A program made the translations under genes and the position numbers. DNA of 36,060 nt from Bacteroidota bacterium (GTDB taxonomy: Bacteria; Bacteroidota; Bacteroidia; Chitinophagales; LD1): NCBI GenBank assembly GCA_947476645.1, contig CANJRM010000022.1, forward strand, positions 1 to 36,060, in the 5' to 3' direction. Below the pieces are notes generated by a model, which saw only the letters and a list, made by a program, of their open reading frames with translations, was not told the DNA's origin and did not search any database. Below are positions 16,376 to 25,385 of the stretch, piece after piece; position 1 is the stretch's first letter, and each line of letters begins with the position of its first letter.

Positions 16376-16996
16376 ATGCTGATTATAGGAATAGCGGGCG
16401 GCTCGGGCTCGGGTAAAACTACGGTGGTAAAAAAAGTGATGAGCTCGTTTTCCAGTCATCAGGTAACCATTGTTTCGCAGGATAGTTACTACAAAGACAA
16501 CAGCCACATTTCACTGGCGGAGCGCGCCAATATCAACTTCGACCATCCTGAAAGTATTGAGTTTGATTTGTTGGTGGTGCACATGAAACAACTGCGCGCT
16601 GGCAAAGCCATCGAAGAGCCCGTGTATGATTACATCACTTCTACCCGAATGAAAGAAACCATTCACGTAGAGCCGAACCATGTGATTATTGTAGAAGGCA
16701 TTTTGCTTTTTACCGATAAGCGCGTGCGCGACCTTTGCGATATAAAAGTGTTTGTAGATGCCGAACCCGATGACCGCCTCATTAGAATTATTGAGCGCGA
16801 TATGCGTGAGCGCGCCAGAACAGCGCAGCAGGTAATTGAACGCTACGCGCTGGTGAAAGAAATGCACGTGCAGTTTATAGAGCCCACCAAACGGTTTGTA
16901 GATATTATCATACCGCAAGGCGGAGAAAACAAAGTGGCTATTGATATGTTGGTGGCTACCATCAAACAAAAACTATTGCAGGAAAATGCACAATGA
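16376..16996 (+). CDS. udk: Uridine kinase
   Basis: Phosphorylates uridine/cytidine in pyrimidine salvage. 206 residues, the expected size. Walker A 'GIAGGSGSGKTT' at 5-16, 'SQDSYYKD' with the catalytic Asp, 'NFDHPESIEFDLL', 'YDYITSTR', 'VEGILLFTDKRVRDLCDIKVFVD', and the 'RIIERDMRERART' lid. The TATCTTGC box at 16353-16360 may be its -7 element. It overlaps the following hydroxylase gene by 4 nt. Confidence 0.95.
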   Translation: MLIIGIAGGSGSGKTTVVKKVMSSFSSHQVTIVSQDSYYKDNSHISLAERANINFDHPESIEFDLLVVHMKQLRAGKAIEEPVYDYITSTRMKETIHVEPNHVIIVEGILLFTDKRVRDLCDIKVFVDAEPDDRLIRIIERDMRERARTAQQVIERYALVKEMHVQFIEPTKRFVDIIIPQGGENKVAIDMLVATIKQKLLQENAQ

Positions 16997-18252
16997 ATTT
17001 TGCCGCAGATAAAATTTCGGAAACGGTTGGAATCATAATAGCCATTGTGTTTATCGGTGGTATTGCATTGGAGTTTGTGGTAGCACGTTTATTAAGGAAG
17101 AACTATTTCTCCACCACTTTTCTCACCATCAATTTAAGCATAGCATCGTTACAACAACTCACCGATGTTATCAGCAAAGTGATTTTTATTTCGGCTTTTA
17201 TTTTTGTGCAGCAGCATTATTCGGTGCAACAAATTTTTGGCTGGAAGCCCATCGTTGTCACCAATCCTTTTTCGCCTTTCAGTTTGTTTCAGCTTGCCAA
17301 TTATTTTCTGGTGATTGTAATAGCCGATTTTTGCCAGTATTGGCTGCACCGTTTTTCGCACGAGGTAAACATTATGTGGGCGGGGCATATTACGCACCAC
17401 TCCAACACCGAATACAACTACGGTGTGGCGATAAGGCAGAACGCGCTCGAAAATATTTACACCTGGGTTTTCTTTATGCCGCTTGCGGTGTTCGGCATTC
17501 CGTGGCAAATGTTTGTGGCGGCTTATGCGGTTAGTTTGGTGTGGCAGTTTCTGGTGCACACGCGCTTAGTCAACAGGCTTGGTGTGCTAGAGGTTTTTAT
17601 GTCCACGCCATCGCACCACCGCGTGCACCACGGCAAAAACCCGCAGTATATTGATAAGAACTACGGAGCGTTTTTTATTGTATGGGATAAACTCTTCGGC
17701 ACGTTTGAACCCGAAGCCGAAGAAGTGCAATACGGCATTACCGCACCGCTGCAAAACCAAAACCCCGCCTGGAGCAATGTGCATCATCATGTTTCTATTT
17801 TTAAAACTGTAGTTGCGGAGCGCAATTGGAAACAAAAGCTCAAATGGATTTCCGGCAAGCCATCTTCTATTTATGAAAACGTAAAAACAGAATTTATTGC
17901 AACATCTGCTTACACTGTTCAGCCCGAAAAGAAAGTCTATGTGTTTGTCAATTTTCTACTTGTGGCTATCAGTAGTTTTTTAGTAATGAATTATTACACG
18001 CAAAGCGGAAAACTGTGGGTGTATGGTTGCGCGTTTGCCGCTGTGCTTATTTGTTTTTCCATTTTCAGTGCCTTGCTCGAAAACAAAAAATGGGCAGATT
18101 ATGCAGAGGTAATTCGCTTGGTTCTTTTCGCTGGCGTTGGACTTGCACTTTCCTTTAATCAGCAATTATTTAAAGCAGGAGTTGTTTCGGTTGCGGTTTC
18201 AGTGGTGTTGTTGCTTGGCACTTGGGTGATTGCGTGGCGGTATCAGCAGTAA
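16993..18252 (+). CDS. Fatty acid hydroxylase / sterol desaturase family membrane protein
   Basis: 419 residues with about eight hydrophobic segments. The di-iron histidine clusters are intact: HRFSH (119-123), HITHH (132-136) and HHRVHH (208-213), with 'HTRLV' at 189. This family uses O2 and a non-heme di-iron centre to hydroxylate or cleave lipids; the pattern resembles alkylglycerol monooxygenase-like members. The C-terminal 120 residues add further membrane helices beyond the catalytic part. Its start overlaps the udk stop (ATGA), so it is coupled to an apparently unrelated gene. Lipid substrate unknown. Confidence 0.88.
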   Translation: MNFAADKISETVGIIIAIVFIGGIALEFVVARLLRKNYFSTTFLTINLSIASLQQLTDVISKVIFISAFIFVQQHYSVQQIFGWKPIVVTNPFSPFSLFQLANYFLVIVIADFCQYWLHRFSHEVNIMWAGHITHHSNTEYNYGVAIRQNALENIYTWVFFMPLAVFGIPWQMFVAAYAVSLVWQFLVHTRLVNRLGVLEVFMSTPSHHRVHHGKNPQYIDKNYGAFFIVWDKLFGTFEPEAEEVQYGITAPLQNQNPAWSNVHHHVSIFKTVVAERNWKQKLKWISGKPSSIYENVKTEFIATSAYTVQPEKKVYVFVNFLLVAISSFLVMNYYTQSGKLWVYGCAFAAVLICFSIFSALLENKKWADYAEVIRLVLFAGVGLALSFNQQLFKAGVVSVAVSVVLLLGTWVIAWRYQQ

Positions 18253-18341
18253 TAAAAATCTTCATCTTTTTACAATTCTCTGACAATTAATTTCTGAAAA
18301 CTATTTTTCGGAAAGGGGTTTTAATTAGTTTTGAAATACCT

Positions 18342-19352
18342 ATGAAAACCATTTTCAAATTGATTATTCCTGTTTGCGCTGCGCTTCTGCTATCATTTGC
18401 GGGGTGCAAAAAAGAAACCACCAGTAATACAGATGCTGCAACCTTTCAAGCGGGCTTGGAGGAAATTATCAATAATAACCAGCCGCTTAAGACCACCACC
18501 GTGATAGAGGTTTCTTATGGGGGAGCCATCATTGGTACCAACATACGGTTTCTTTTTCGCCCCAATGCATTTATAGATGCAGATGGAAATGTAGTAACAG
18601 GAAATGTAGATGTGCAGATTCAGGAGTTCTACAAAAAATCGCAAATGATTCTGGCAAACAAAACCACCATGGCAAGCGATGGATTACTCGATTCGCGTGG
18701 TGAGGTTTATATAAATGCTACGAAGAACGGTCAGCCACTTCGCATTCGCGCGGGTTATGCTATTATTCAATTTGAAGCTACTGATTACAACAAACCCATG
18801 AATTTATTTACAGGGTCGGTTTCGGCTGGAACGGATGATGTTACATGGACAGTCAATTCTGTTCTGCCATCTTCTAACAGTTCTGTAGGTTGCTCTTACG
18901 GTGGATATCCCTATTATTCTGGTCAACTTGTGTACCTTGACAGTTCAGCCAATTCAGCTATCTGCGACACGCTGCATACTTTTCCGCTCGATTCGTTCGG
19001 TTGGATAAACTGCGATTATTTTACACGTGATATTTATGCGGGTGTACCCACTACCAGTGTAACTATGAATGTTCCATCGGGTTATGATAAGACCAATACA
19101 AAAGTTTACATAGTGTTTACTACTATCAATTCGGTGGTGTCGGTTTATAGTTATAGCAGCGGTGCGTTTAGTTTGTTGGGCGGCTATGAGGTGCCTATAG
19201 GTATGCAGGCAACAATTGTAGCACTCAATTACCACAGCGGCAATTGGTATTCATCGTTTACTCCGGTTACGTTTGCAAACAACCATGTGGTTAGTTTAAC
19301 TTTTGCACCTACTACTATTGATGCTTATACGGCACAGGTAAATGCACTGTAA
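18342..19352 (+). CDS. Lipoprotein of unknown function
   Basis: 336 residues with a lipoprotein signal: hydrophobic stretch then 'LSFAGCKKE', Cys22 as the lipidated residue. The mature part is mainly beta, with no enzyme motif; Ser/Thr/Tyr-rich stretches are common ('SSNSSVGCSYGGYPYYSGQ'). The block 'NIRFLFRPNAFIDADGNVVTGNVDVQIQEF' resembles a domain often seen in Bacteroidota surface lipoproteins, but I cannot name it with certainty. Stands alone, convergent with the glycosyltransferase. Confidence 0.65.
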   Translation: MKTIFKLIIPVCAALLLSFAGCKKETTSNTDAATFQAGLEEIINNNQPLKTTTVIEVSYGGAIIGTNIRFLFRPNAFIDADGNVVTGNVDVQIQEFYKKSQMILANKTTMASDGLLDSRGEVYINATKNGQPLRIRAGYAIIQFEATDYNKPMNLFTGSVSAGTDDVTWTVNSVLPSSNSSVGCSYGGYPYYSGQLVYLDSSANSAICDTLHTFPLDSFGWINCDYFTRDIYAGVPTTSVTMNVPSGYDKTNTKVYIVFTTINSVVSVYSYSSGAFSLLGGYEVPIGMQATIVALNYHSGNWYSSFTPVTFANNHVVSLTFAPTTIDAYTAQVNAL

Positions 19353-19417
19353 AGATTTCGCCATTGGTGTTTAGTATTCGCCCTTGTTTGTGTTTAGCAT
19401 CGTCTTCTTGCAATTCA

Positions 19418-20545
19418 TTACTCACTCACTTCCTCATAAACCCTCATCGTCTTCTCTGCAAAAACTTTATCGTTCATAGTTTGCGCGTGAGCGTAACCGC
19501 TTATTTGCATTTGAGTGCGCAGCGTTTCGTTAGTCAATACTTTTAAAAGCGCAGTGGCTATTTCTTCGGCATTGGTTGGGTTTACATACAAAGAATTTTT
19601 TCCGCCAGCTTCTTCAATAGCTCCGCCCCTGGTGGCTATCACTGGCACTTTGCTATACAGGGCTTCGAGCACAGGCGCGCCAAAACCTTCAAACAAACTC
19701 GGGAACACAAATGCACTGGCTGCGGTGTAAACCGCAGGCAGTGTATCGTTGCTAATGCCCGAAATAATTTTCACGCGCTGTGTCAGATTCTTTTGTGCAA
19801 TCAATGTTTCTATTTCATTTCGTGTAGTTCCCACACCGCCTACCAGCACTAAATCTTCTTCTACTTTATTTTTAATTAAATCAAATGCTTCAATCAGCGT
19901 TCGCTGATTCTTACGCGGGAAAAAGGAACCCACATTCAAAATATACTTTGCGGGTAATCTGTATTTGGTTTTTAATTCAGCATTCAGCATTCTGACTTCA
20001 GCATTCTGAAACGTAGTGTCAACGCTTGGATAAATCACTACTATCTTTTTCTCCTCCACTCCATATCGCTCCATCAAATCATTCTTCGTTTCCTCGCTTA
20101 TAGCAATAATTTTATCGGCATGTTTTGCCGCGTAGCGCGTTTTGAGTTCGTAAATCCTGCGGTCAACAAAAGGATATTGCTCGGTGTGTTTCAGGAAAAT
20201 TAAATCGTGAATAGTAACAATAGTGCGGAATGCGGAATTCGGAATTCGGAATGGAATTTCATTAGAAAGTCCGTGGTAAATGTCAATGCGGTTTTGGGCG
20301 AGTTGATTTTTAATTCCGAAAGAACGCCACAGCGGATGTAGTGTTTTTTGAAATTTAGTTTCAGGAAAAAAGATGTTGAACTTGCCGTGGAGCTGCTCTA
20401 AGTATTCCTCTTTTGCCTTCGGAGAAAACAGCAGATACTCGTGCTCAGGAAAATCGCGCATGAGTGCATTCAGCAAAATTCTTGCATGATTGCCCAATCC
20501 GGTAGAGTTATTCAAAGCGCGCTTGGCGTCAAATCCTATTTTCAT
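19418..20545 (-). CDS. Glycosyltransferase, GT4-type (GT-B fold)
   Basis: 375 residues, cytosolic. The N-terminal 'MKIGFDAKRALNNSTGLGNHARILL' is the acceptor-domain start; 'LNVGSFFPRKNQRTLIEAFDLI' opens the nucleotide-sugar domain and 'PSLFEGFGAPVLEALYSKVPVIATRGGAIEEAGG' contains the EX7E motif. Such enzymes add sugars to surface polysaccharide or lipid carriers. It starts 8 nt after the DUF5686 gene on the same strand, probably one transcript. Two inter-motif segments ('IPFRIPNSAFRTI' and 'FQNAEVRMLNAELK') are encoded by heptamer arrays (20225-20252, 19976-20010). Confidence 0.92.
   Translation of the reverse strand: MKIGFDAKRALNNSTGLGNHARILLNALMRDFPEHEYLLFSPKAKEEYLEQLHGKFNIFFPETKFQKTLHPLWRSFGIKNQLAQNRIDIYHGLSNEIPFRIPNSAFRTIVTIHDLIFLKHTEQYPFVDRRIYELKTRYAAKHADKIIAISEETKNDLMERYGVEEKKIVVIYPSVDTTFQNAEVRMLNAELKTKYRLPAKYILNVGSFFPRKNQRTLIEAFDLIKNKVEEDLVLVGGVGTTRNEIETLIAQKNLTQRVKIISGISNDTLPAVYTAASAFVFPSLFEGFGAPVLEALYSKVPVIATRGGAIEEAGGKNSLYVNPTNAEEIATALLKVLTNETLRTQMQISGYAHAQTMNDKVFAEKTMRVYEEVSE
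19976..20010 (-). repeat. Five-unit heptamer array C in the glycosyltransferase gene
   Basis: Five 7-nt plus-strand units: TTCAGCA (three times), TTCTGAC and TTCTGAA. They encode 'FQNAEVRMLNAELK', a stretch between the two Rossmann-like domains. Confidence 0.8.
20225..20252 (-). repeat. Four-unit heptamer array D in the glycosyltransferase gene
   Basis: GCGGAAT twice then TCGGAAT twice, exactly 28 nt. It encodes 'FRIPNSAFR' in the N-terminal domain, just before the 'TIVTIHDLIFL' strand. Confidence 0.85.
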
Positions 20546-20553
20546 TTTCTGTT

Positions 20554-23148
20554 TTAAAATTGTATTTGCAATCCCGCCCGCACTCCAAAATTTCCATAAC
20601 GGAAACTAAATGCCGAGCCGCGTTTATCCAAATGGGTGGCTCGCCAAAACATATCTACGCGGAAAATTTTGAGAATATTTTCAATTCCGAAACTGAATTC
20701 CATCAATGGTATTTTATCTGCCACCTCCAATTGTATGATGCCGTTGTTGGCGGGGTTGTCTTTCATGTTTGCATAATTAGCCACATAGTTTGCGCGCGAT
20801 ATATCGCCCCACCACATGCGCATACTCCACACCTCGCGCCATTTTAATTTCCGTATTCCCGGTATGCGATTCAGCAAAACACCACCAAGATGATGATTGA
20901 TAATAACACTCACATAACGGTCTGCAATAAACTGATAATCGCGAATGGTATTGAAACCGCCCGCGTTGTAAATGTAAGTTTCCGAGGCATTGGGCATGTT
21001 CAAAAATAAAAACGGCAGTGTGCCGAATGTTTTACCCACCTCCACCTGAAAATAAATTCTGCCTATAGGTCCCAGCGGTTCGTTGTCGCTAATGCCGCAG
21101 GCAATGCGCTGATAATTGAATTCGCCTTTCATAATTCGCTTGGCACCCACACCATATTGCAAATACACAATCGGATATTTACTTCCCAAACTGAGCCGTT
21201 TAAATTCTCCGCTCACAAATTTTTCCTGCCAGGCAAAACGTTGTGTAAAAACAAATTCACTGATAGTAGCCGAAGTTATGTCGGTGTTCTTGCGCAAATC
21301 CTTTTCGGTGGTGTGGTAGCTGAATTTAAAATCGCCCACAGGTTGCAGATAGCGATTGACGAAGGCAAATTTCATCGAGTAACCAACCTTCCACTCCTTG
21401 TAAAAATCTGCTTTCAATTCGCGAACAGCTACGAGTTTCATAGGAATATATTTTCCTTCTTCTATTCTGCGCACACCAAAGTTGGTGAGCAATCCGCCAT
21501 TGCCGAAATAATTATTGTAGTTGGAAATAGAAGAAAGGTCGCTGCGGTAAGTAGCACCAATACTCATGCGTGGCGATTTTTTTAGCAACCACAAAAACTC
21601 GGCACCGTATTTCACTTTTAAATCGCGAAACCCAAAAGCCGCATAGCCGCCAAACATGACCGTCTTGCTGAATTTATTACTGGTGGTCATGCCGAATTTC
21701 AAACGCCAGCCTTCTACTTTGTTGTTGCTTACAAACGAAAAAATATTGCCGATAGAAACAGGACCAAGGTCTTTGTAGCCGAGATAAATCGTTTGAATCA
21801 AATCCAAATACGTTTTCATGATAGGCAGATTGCGAAGCGTATCAATCATGGTGTAAATCTTCTGCTCGGTAAACGAAAGTGTATCGTGCCGAATTGAATT
21901 CCAGTAGGCTGTACTTCGAAGATTAGCGGAATCGTTGACCGTGATATCGCTCTTTTCTTTTTTGAAAAGCGAGTCGAGTGTTTGCGCGGTTTCGTTCACT
22001 AAAAAGTTTTTGTAGCTCGCTGTTTTGCGACCAATCAAACCCGGAGCTTTCTGCGGCTTAATAAAATTGATAATCAGCTTTTCTTTTTTCAGCATCCACA
22101 CCGAATCTTTCACGGGTACAAATTCATTGTATAAACTAATCTTTTTTACAAAATTCACATCGGCATCGCTGGTTACTTTCATACTTATTTGCTTGAGCGC
22201 AAAAGCAGAATCGGCAATCCACATATCGCCTTCAAAAGTTAAACCGCCTTTGCTTTTTGGCAGAAACTGAATTTTGTAACACCAGAAATTATCAATGAAT
22301 TGACTGTCGATTAAATAGTAGTGATAACTCAACATGCCCACCTGCGACACAGGCGAAACAAACTGCCGTTTCATCAACTCAATCCAGTCGGCATAAACAT
22401 CGCTCTCAATGTACATGTTACCTAAGAACTGTGTAATGCTCATGTCGTTAATGCCCGAAACTTTCGATGCCTTAATAATTTCTCTTCGGTCAATTGGAGT
22501 TCTGCGGTAATGAAAATCAGAAACAGTTTCGCTGAGGAAAAAAGGAAGGAACGGTTTTTCTTCGCTGGTGGAATCAATGTTTTTGAAAACAAATTTGAAC
22601 GGCTTAAAAACTTTTCGGTTCTGAAATTTGTCGCTCAAATCATCTAAGTCAATTTCAATTTTGTTGTAAGCTTCGTAACCATACGAATCGAGTTTCTGTT
22701 TGTTGTGCGAATGCTTTCGCGCTACGGTTTCTCTTACAATCCGCAGAGCGGGATTTACTCCCGGAACAATCACCACTTCCTGCAAACTGTAATCGGCACG
22801 CTCTAATTGAAAGTTGATGACTTGCTCTTTTACAGCAGAAATTTTTCGAAACATTTTGTTGTAGCCAATGGAAGAAGCACACAACGAATCGGCAGGAAGT
22901 TTTATTTCGAATTTGTATTTGCCATCAAAATCGGTTTGTGTTCCTATAGTCGTTCCGCGAATGAAAACATTGGCAAATGGAATGGCTTCTTCGGTTTGCT
23001 TATCGGTTACTTTGCCCGATAGATTTACTGTTTGCGCGTTAGAAACAGCGGCAAACAATAAGTGAGCAAACACAAAAAAAAGAGATAACCAACGCGTTAA
23101 TTTCAAATTATAAATCTGAGTTGAAAATGTATTTTCGGACTTTACCAA
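20554..23148 (-). CDS. DUF5686 outer-membrane protein with N-terminal carboxypeptidase-regulatory-like domain
   Basis: Up to 864 residues. After a signal peptide (ending VSNAQ), residues about 42-125 form a CarboxypepD_reg-like beta sandwich ('NLSGKVTDKQTEEAIPFANVFIRGTT'), followed by the DUF5686 region ('SYGYEAYNKIEIDLDDLSDKF', 'GDMWIADSAFALKQISMKV') and a long barrel-like C-terminus ending in 'FSFRYGNFGVRAGLQIQF'. Function of DUF5686 is not established; such proteins are outer-membrane barrels of Bacteroidota. The start is uncertain: no ATG precedes the signal peptide; TTG at 23148 gives a long n-region, TTG at 23106 a normal signal peptide. Only 11 nt separate this start from the divergent xth ATG. 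Confidence 0.88.
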   Translation of the reverse strand: MVKSENTFSTQIYNLKLTRWLSLFFVFAHLLFAAVSNAQTVNLSGKVTDKQTEEAIPFANVFIRGTTIGTQTDFDGKYKFEIKLPADSLCASSIGYNKMFRKISAVKEQVINFQLERADYSLQEVVIVPGVNPALRIVRETVARKHSHNKQKLDSYGYEAYNKIEIDLDDLSDKFQNRKVFKPFKFVFKNIDSTSEEKPFLPFFLSETVSDFHYRRTPIDRREIIKASKVSGINDMSITQFLGNMYIESDVYADWIELMKRQFVSPVSQVGMLSYHYYLIDSQFIDNFWCYKIQFLPKSKGGLTFEGDMWIADSAFALKQISMKVTSDADVNFVKKISLYNEFVPVKDSVWMLKKEKLIINFIKPQKAPGLIGRKTASYKNFLVNETAQTLDSLFKKEKSDITVNDSANLRSTAYWNSIRHDTLSFTEQKIYTMIDTLRNLPIMKTYLDLIQTIYLGYKDLGPVSIGNIFSFVSNNKVEGWRLKFGMTTSNKFSKTVMFGGYAAFGFRDLKVKYGAEFLWLLKKSPRMSIGATYRSDLSSISNYNNYFGNGGLLTNFGVRRIEEGKYIPMKLVAVRELKADFYKEWKVGYSMKFAFVNRYLQPVGDFKFSYHTTEKDLRKNTDITSATISEFVFTQRFAWQEKFVSGEFKRLSLGSKYPIVYLQYGVGAKRIMKGEFNYQRIACGISDNEPLGPIGRIYFQVEVGKTFGTLPFLFLNMPNASETYIYNAGGFNTIRDYQFIADRYVSVIINHHLGGVLLNRIPGIRKLKWREVWSMRMWWGDISRANYVANYANMKDNPANNGIIQLEVADKIPLMEFSFGIENILKIFRVDMFWRATHLDKRGSAFSFRYGNFGVRAGLQIQF

Positions 23149-23159
23149 AATAGAACTTT

Positions 23160-23933
23160 ATGAGCGAATTAAAAATTATCTCTTATAACGTAAACGGAAT
23201 TCGTGCGGCTTCAAAAAAGGGATTAGCCGATTGGCTGAAGCAGATTAATGCCGATGTGGTTTGTGTGCAGGAAATAAAAGTAGCGCGCGAAGACTTTGAC
23301 CCTTCTGCCTTTGAAGCGCTCGGTTATCACACGTATATTTTTCCTGCGGTGAAGAAAGGATATAGTGGTGTGGCAGTTTTTACGAAACAAAAACCTGATA
23401 ATGTGGTGGAAGGTTGCGGCATAAAAATGTATGACGATGAAGGAAGAAATCTGCGCATTGATTTAGGTGACCTCAGCATCATGAGTGCTTATTTTCCGAG
23501 TGGCACCACAGGCGATGAACGCCAGGGAGTGAAGATGAATTACCTCGCAGATTTTATCAAAGCCATAACTGATTTACAACAGAAGAGAACCAAGCTGATT
23601 GTTTGTGGCGATTACAATATTTGTCACAAACCCATTGACATTCATAATCCGGTTTCTAATAAAGACACTTCAGGTTTTAAACCCGAAGAGCGCGAGTGGA
23701 TGGAACAGTATTTCAATTCGGGATTCATTGACACGTTTCGGTATTTCAACAAAGAGCCGCATCAATATTCGTGGTGGAGCCAGCGGTTTAATTCACGCGC
23801 GCAAAACAAAGGATGGCGTATTGATTATATAGCGGTAACAAAGAACCTGGAAAAAAATTTAGTCGAAGCGCGTATGTTTCAGGAAGCCGTTCACAGCGAC
23901 CACTGCCCTGTTTATTGCAAATTGAAATTCTAA
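23160..23933 (+). CDS. xth: Exodeoxyribonuclease III
   Basis: Base-excision-repair AP endonuclease and 3'-5' exonuclease, 257 residues, cytosolic. Endonuclease/exonuclease/phosphatase fold: 'ISYNVNGIRAA' (Asn10, Asn12 region), 'VVCVQEIKV' with metal-binding Glu38, 'SAYFPSG', 'VCGDYNICHKPIDIHNP', 'FIDTFRYFNKEPHQYSWWS', 'GWRIDYIAVT', and C-terminal 'SDHCPVYCKL' with the catalytic His. Complete and well conserved. It shares an 11-nt gap with the divergent DUF5686 gene, and is 10 nt upstream of the ceramidase-like gene, likely cotranscribed. Confidence 0.96.
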   Translation: MSELKIISYNVNGIRAASKKGLADWLKQINADVVCVQEIKVAREDFDPSAFEALGYHTYIFPAVKKGYSGVAVFTKQKPDNVVEGCGIKMYDDEGRNLRIDLGDLSIMSAYFPSGTTGDERQGVKMNYLADFIKAITDLQQKRTKLIVCGDYNICHKPIDIHNPVSNKDTSGFKPEEREWMEQYFNSGFIDTFRYFNKEPHQYSWWSQRFNSRAQNKGWRIDYIAVTKNLEKNLVEARMFQEAVHSDHCPVYCKLKF

Positions 23934-23943
23934 TTCACCCAAA

Positions 23944-24741
23944 ATGAAAAATCAAAAATCTGTTTTCACTATTGCAGTAGGTATGGCTATCGCGCTGCTC
24001 TCGCTTTTTTTTCTTGCAGTAGTTAATGGTTGGTTTGGACCATCTACCGATGTAGGCGGACAATTTTGTGAAGAAGCGAGAGCAGGTTTAATTAAACAAC
24101 CTGCTAATACCTGGAGTAATTTCGGTTTTGTGTTTGTAGGTTTATTGATGGCATGGCAAATTGCACAGGGAACTTTTGGCCAAAACAAAAACAGATTCAC
24201 ACAAAGTTTTTTCACGGCTGTATTTTTTTCATCGCTTGTAATTTTTCTTGGACCGGGAAGCATGGCTATGCACGCCACCGAAACTGAAATAGGAGGAGAG
24301 TTGGATATGCTGAGCATGTATCTGGTGGCATCGTTTGCAGCATCGTATTCGTTGCAACGTTTTTATGCATGGAAGAACAGCACTTTCGCCATTTCATTTG
24401 TGCTGATGGTTCTTATTTGTGAGGTTGTTGGTTTGTATCATGAGCCATTGCCTATTATTGATTATGCGGGCAACGCCATCTTCGGTTTCTTTCTTACAGT
24501 CACCTGTGTTTTTGAAATGCTGAATAGTTATGTGCGCAAAATTACACTCGAAAGAAAATACGGTTACTACAGTTTGGGATTTCTTCTTCTCGCTTTTTTT
24601 ATCTGGAATATTTGGAAAGATACCAGTCCGCTTTGTGACCCTGGCTCACTCATACAAGGGCACGCCATGTGGCATTTGCTTGATGCCGTTGCCGCTTATT
24701 TTTTATTTCGTTTCTACGCAAGTGAACATTCTGCGAAATAA
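23944..24741 (+). CDS. Ceramidase-family (CREST superfamily) membrane protein
   Basis: 265 residues, about seven membrane helices. Motifs of the alkaline-ceramidase/Per1 family are present: 'FCEEARAGLIKQPANTWSNFGFV' after helix one, 'GPGSMAMHATETEIGGELDMLSMY' and C-terminal 'GHAMWHLLDAVAAYFLFRFY'. The His residues of MAMH and GHAMWH with nearby Ser and Asp would hold zinc. Members hydrolyse ceramides or related amides in the membrane; Bacteroidota make sphingolipids, so a lipid-remodelling role is reasonable but the substrate is inferred. Ten nt after xth. Confidence 0.82.
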   Translation: MKNQKSVFTIAVGMAIALLSLFFLAVVNGWFGPSTDVGGQFCEEARAGLIKQPANTWSNFGFVFVGLLMAWQIAQGTFGQNKNRFTQSFFTAVFFSSLVIFLGPGSMAMHATETEIGGELDMLSMYLVASFAASYSLQRFYAWKNSTFAISFVLMVLICEVVGLYHEPLPIIDYAGNAIFGFFLTVTCVFEMLNSYVRKITLERKYGYYSLGFLLLAFFIWNIWKDTSPLCDPGSLIQGHAMWHLLDAVAAYFLFRFYASEHSAK

Positions 24742-24826
24742 TCCGTTGAATTATTTCGAACACATCACCCGCAATTAAAACATGCTTTGCAACGAAGCAT
24801 TTTTATAATTGCCACAACATTTGCAG

Positions 24827-25255
24827 ATGAAGAAACTGAGTAGCATTATTCTCATTGACGATGATTCAATGACCACATTCCTCAATGAAACTATTATACG
24901 CGATGCTCATTGCACAGAAAACATTCACGTATTTCAAACCGCAGTAAAAGCGCTTGACTTTCTTTCACAATCTTTAATTTATGATGGAAGAGAAAAGGGA
25001 TTCGAACGCAATAGTCTGATTCTCCTCGACCTTCACATGCCACCGCCCGATGGCTGGGCTTTTTTGAAAGAGTATTTGCTATTGCCCGAAACGAGCCGTA
25101 AAAAATATACGGTGGTTATTCTTAGCTCTTCTGTTGAAGTGGAAGATTTGGAGCGTGCAAAAACAATTTCAGACGTAAGCGATTTCTACAACAAACCGCT
25201 CACGCACGAAATGCTGATGGAAATTCTGAACAAGCATTTTGCCGATCACTTTTAG
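24827..25255 (+). CDS. Single-domain response regulator (receiver only)
   Basis: 142 residues from ATG 24827; a TTG at 24809 extends the frame but overlaps a promoter-like TATAATTGCC (24804-24813). One receiver domain: acidic cluster Asp11-13 in 'IILIDDDSMT', phospho-acceptor Asp68 in 'LILLDLHMPPPDGW', Ser100 in 'VVILSSS', Lys123 in 'DFYNKPLT'. No output domain, so it acts by protein contact, for example in a phosphorelay. No kinase adjacent; the soluble TPR kinase at 10016 is the only kinase in the window. Followed by REP copy 3. Confidence 0.93.
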   Translation: MKKLSSIILIDDDSMTTFLNETIIRDAHCTENIHVFQTAVKALDFLSQSLIYDGREKGFERNSLILLDLHMPPPDGWAFLKEYLLLPETSRKKYTVVILSSSVEVEDLERAKTISDVSDFYNKPLTHEMLMEILNKHFADHF

Positions 25256-25267
25256 TAATAGCTACTA

Positions 25268-25315
25268 TGTCATGCTGAGCTTGTCGAAGCACTCTTCGAC
25301 AAGCTCAGAGTGACA
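25268..25315. repeat. REP-like palindrome, copy 3 (tightest hairpin)
   Basis: 22-nt arms (25268-25289 and 25294-25315) with only two mismatches around a 4-nt loop; core CTGAGCTTGTCGAAG. It follows the receiver gene by 12 nt and precedes a promoter-like box, so it may end that transcript. Confidence 0.9.
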
Positions 25316-25385
25316 ACGGGTTTATTTTTTGAAACATTAGTAAACGCGAGCAACATCTATAAATTCGCGCCTCAAAATCATTTTT

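Noticed and set aside
16511-16969. 152-residue minus-strand frame opposite udk
   Set aside because: The plus strand encodes a complete uridine kinase; His-rich shadow composition.
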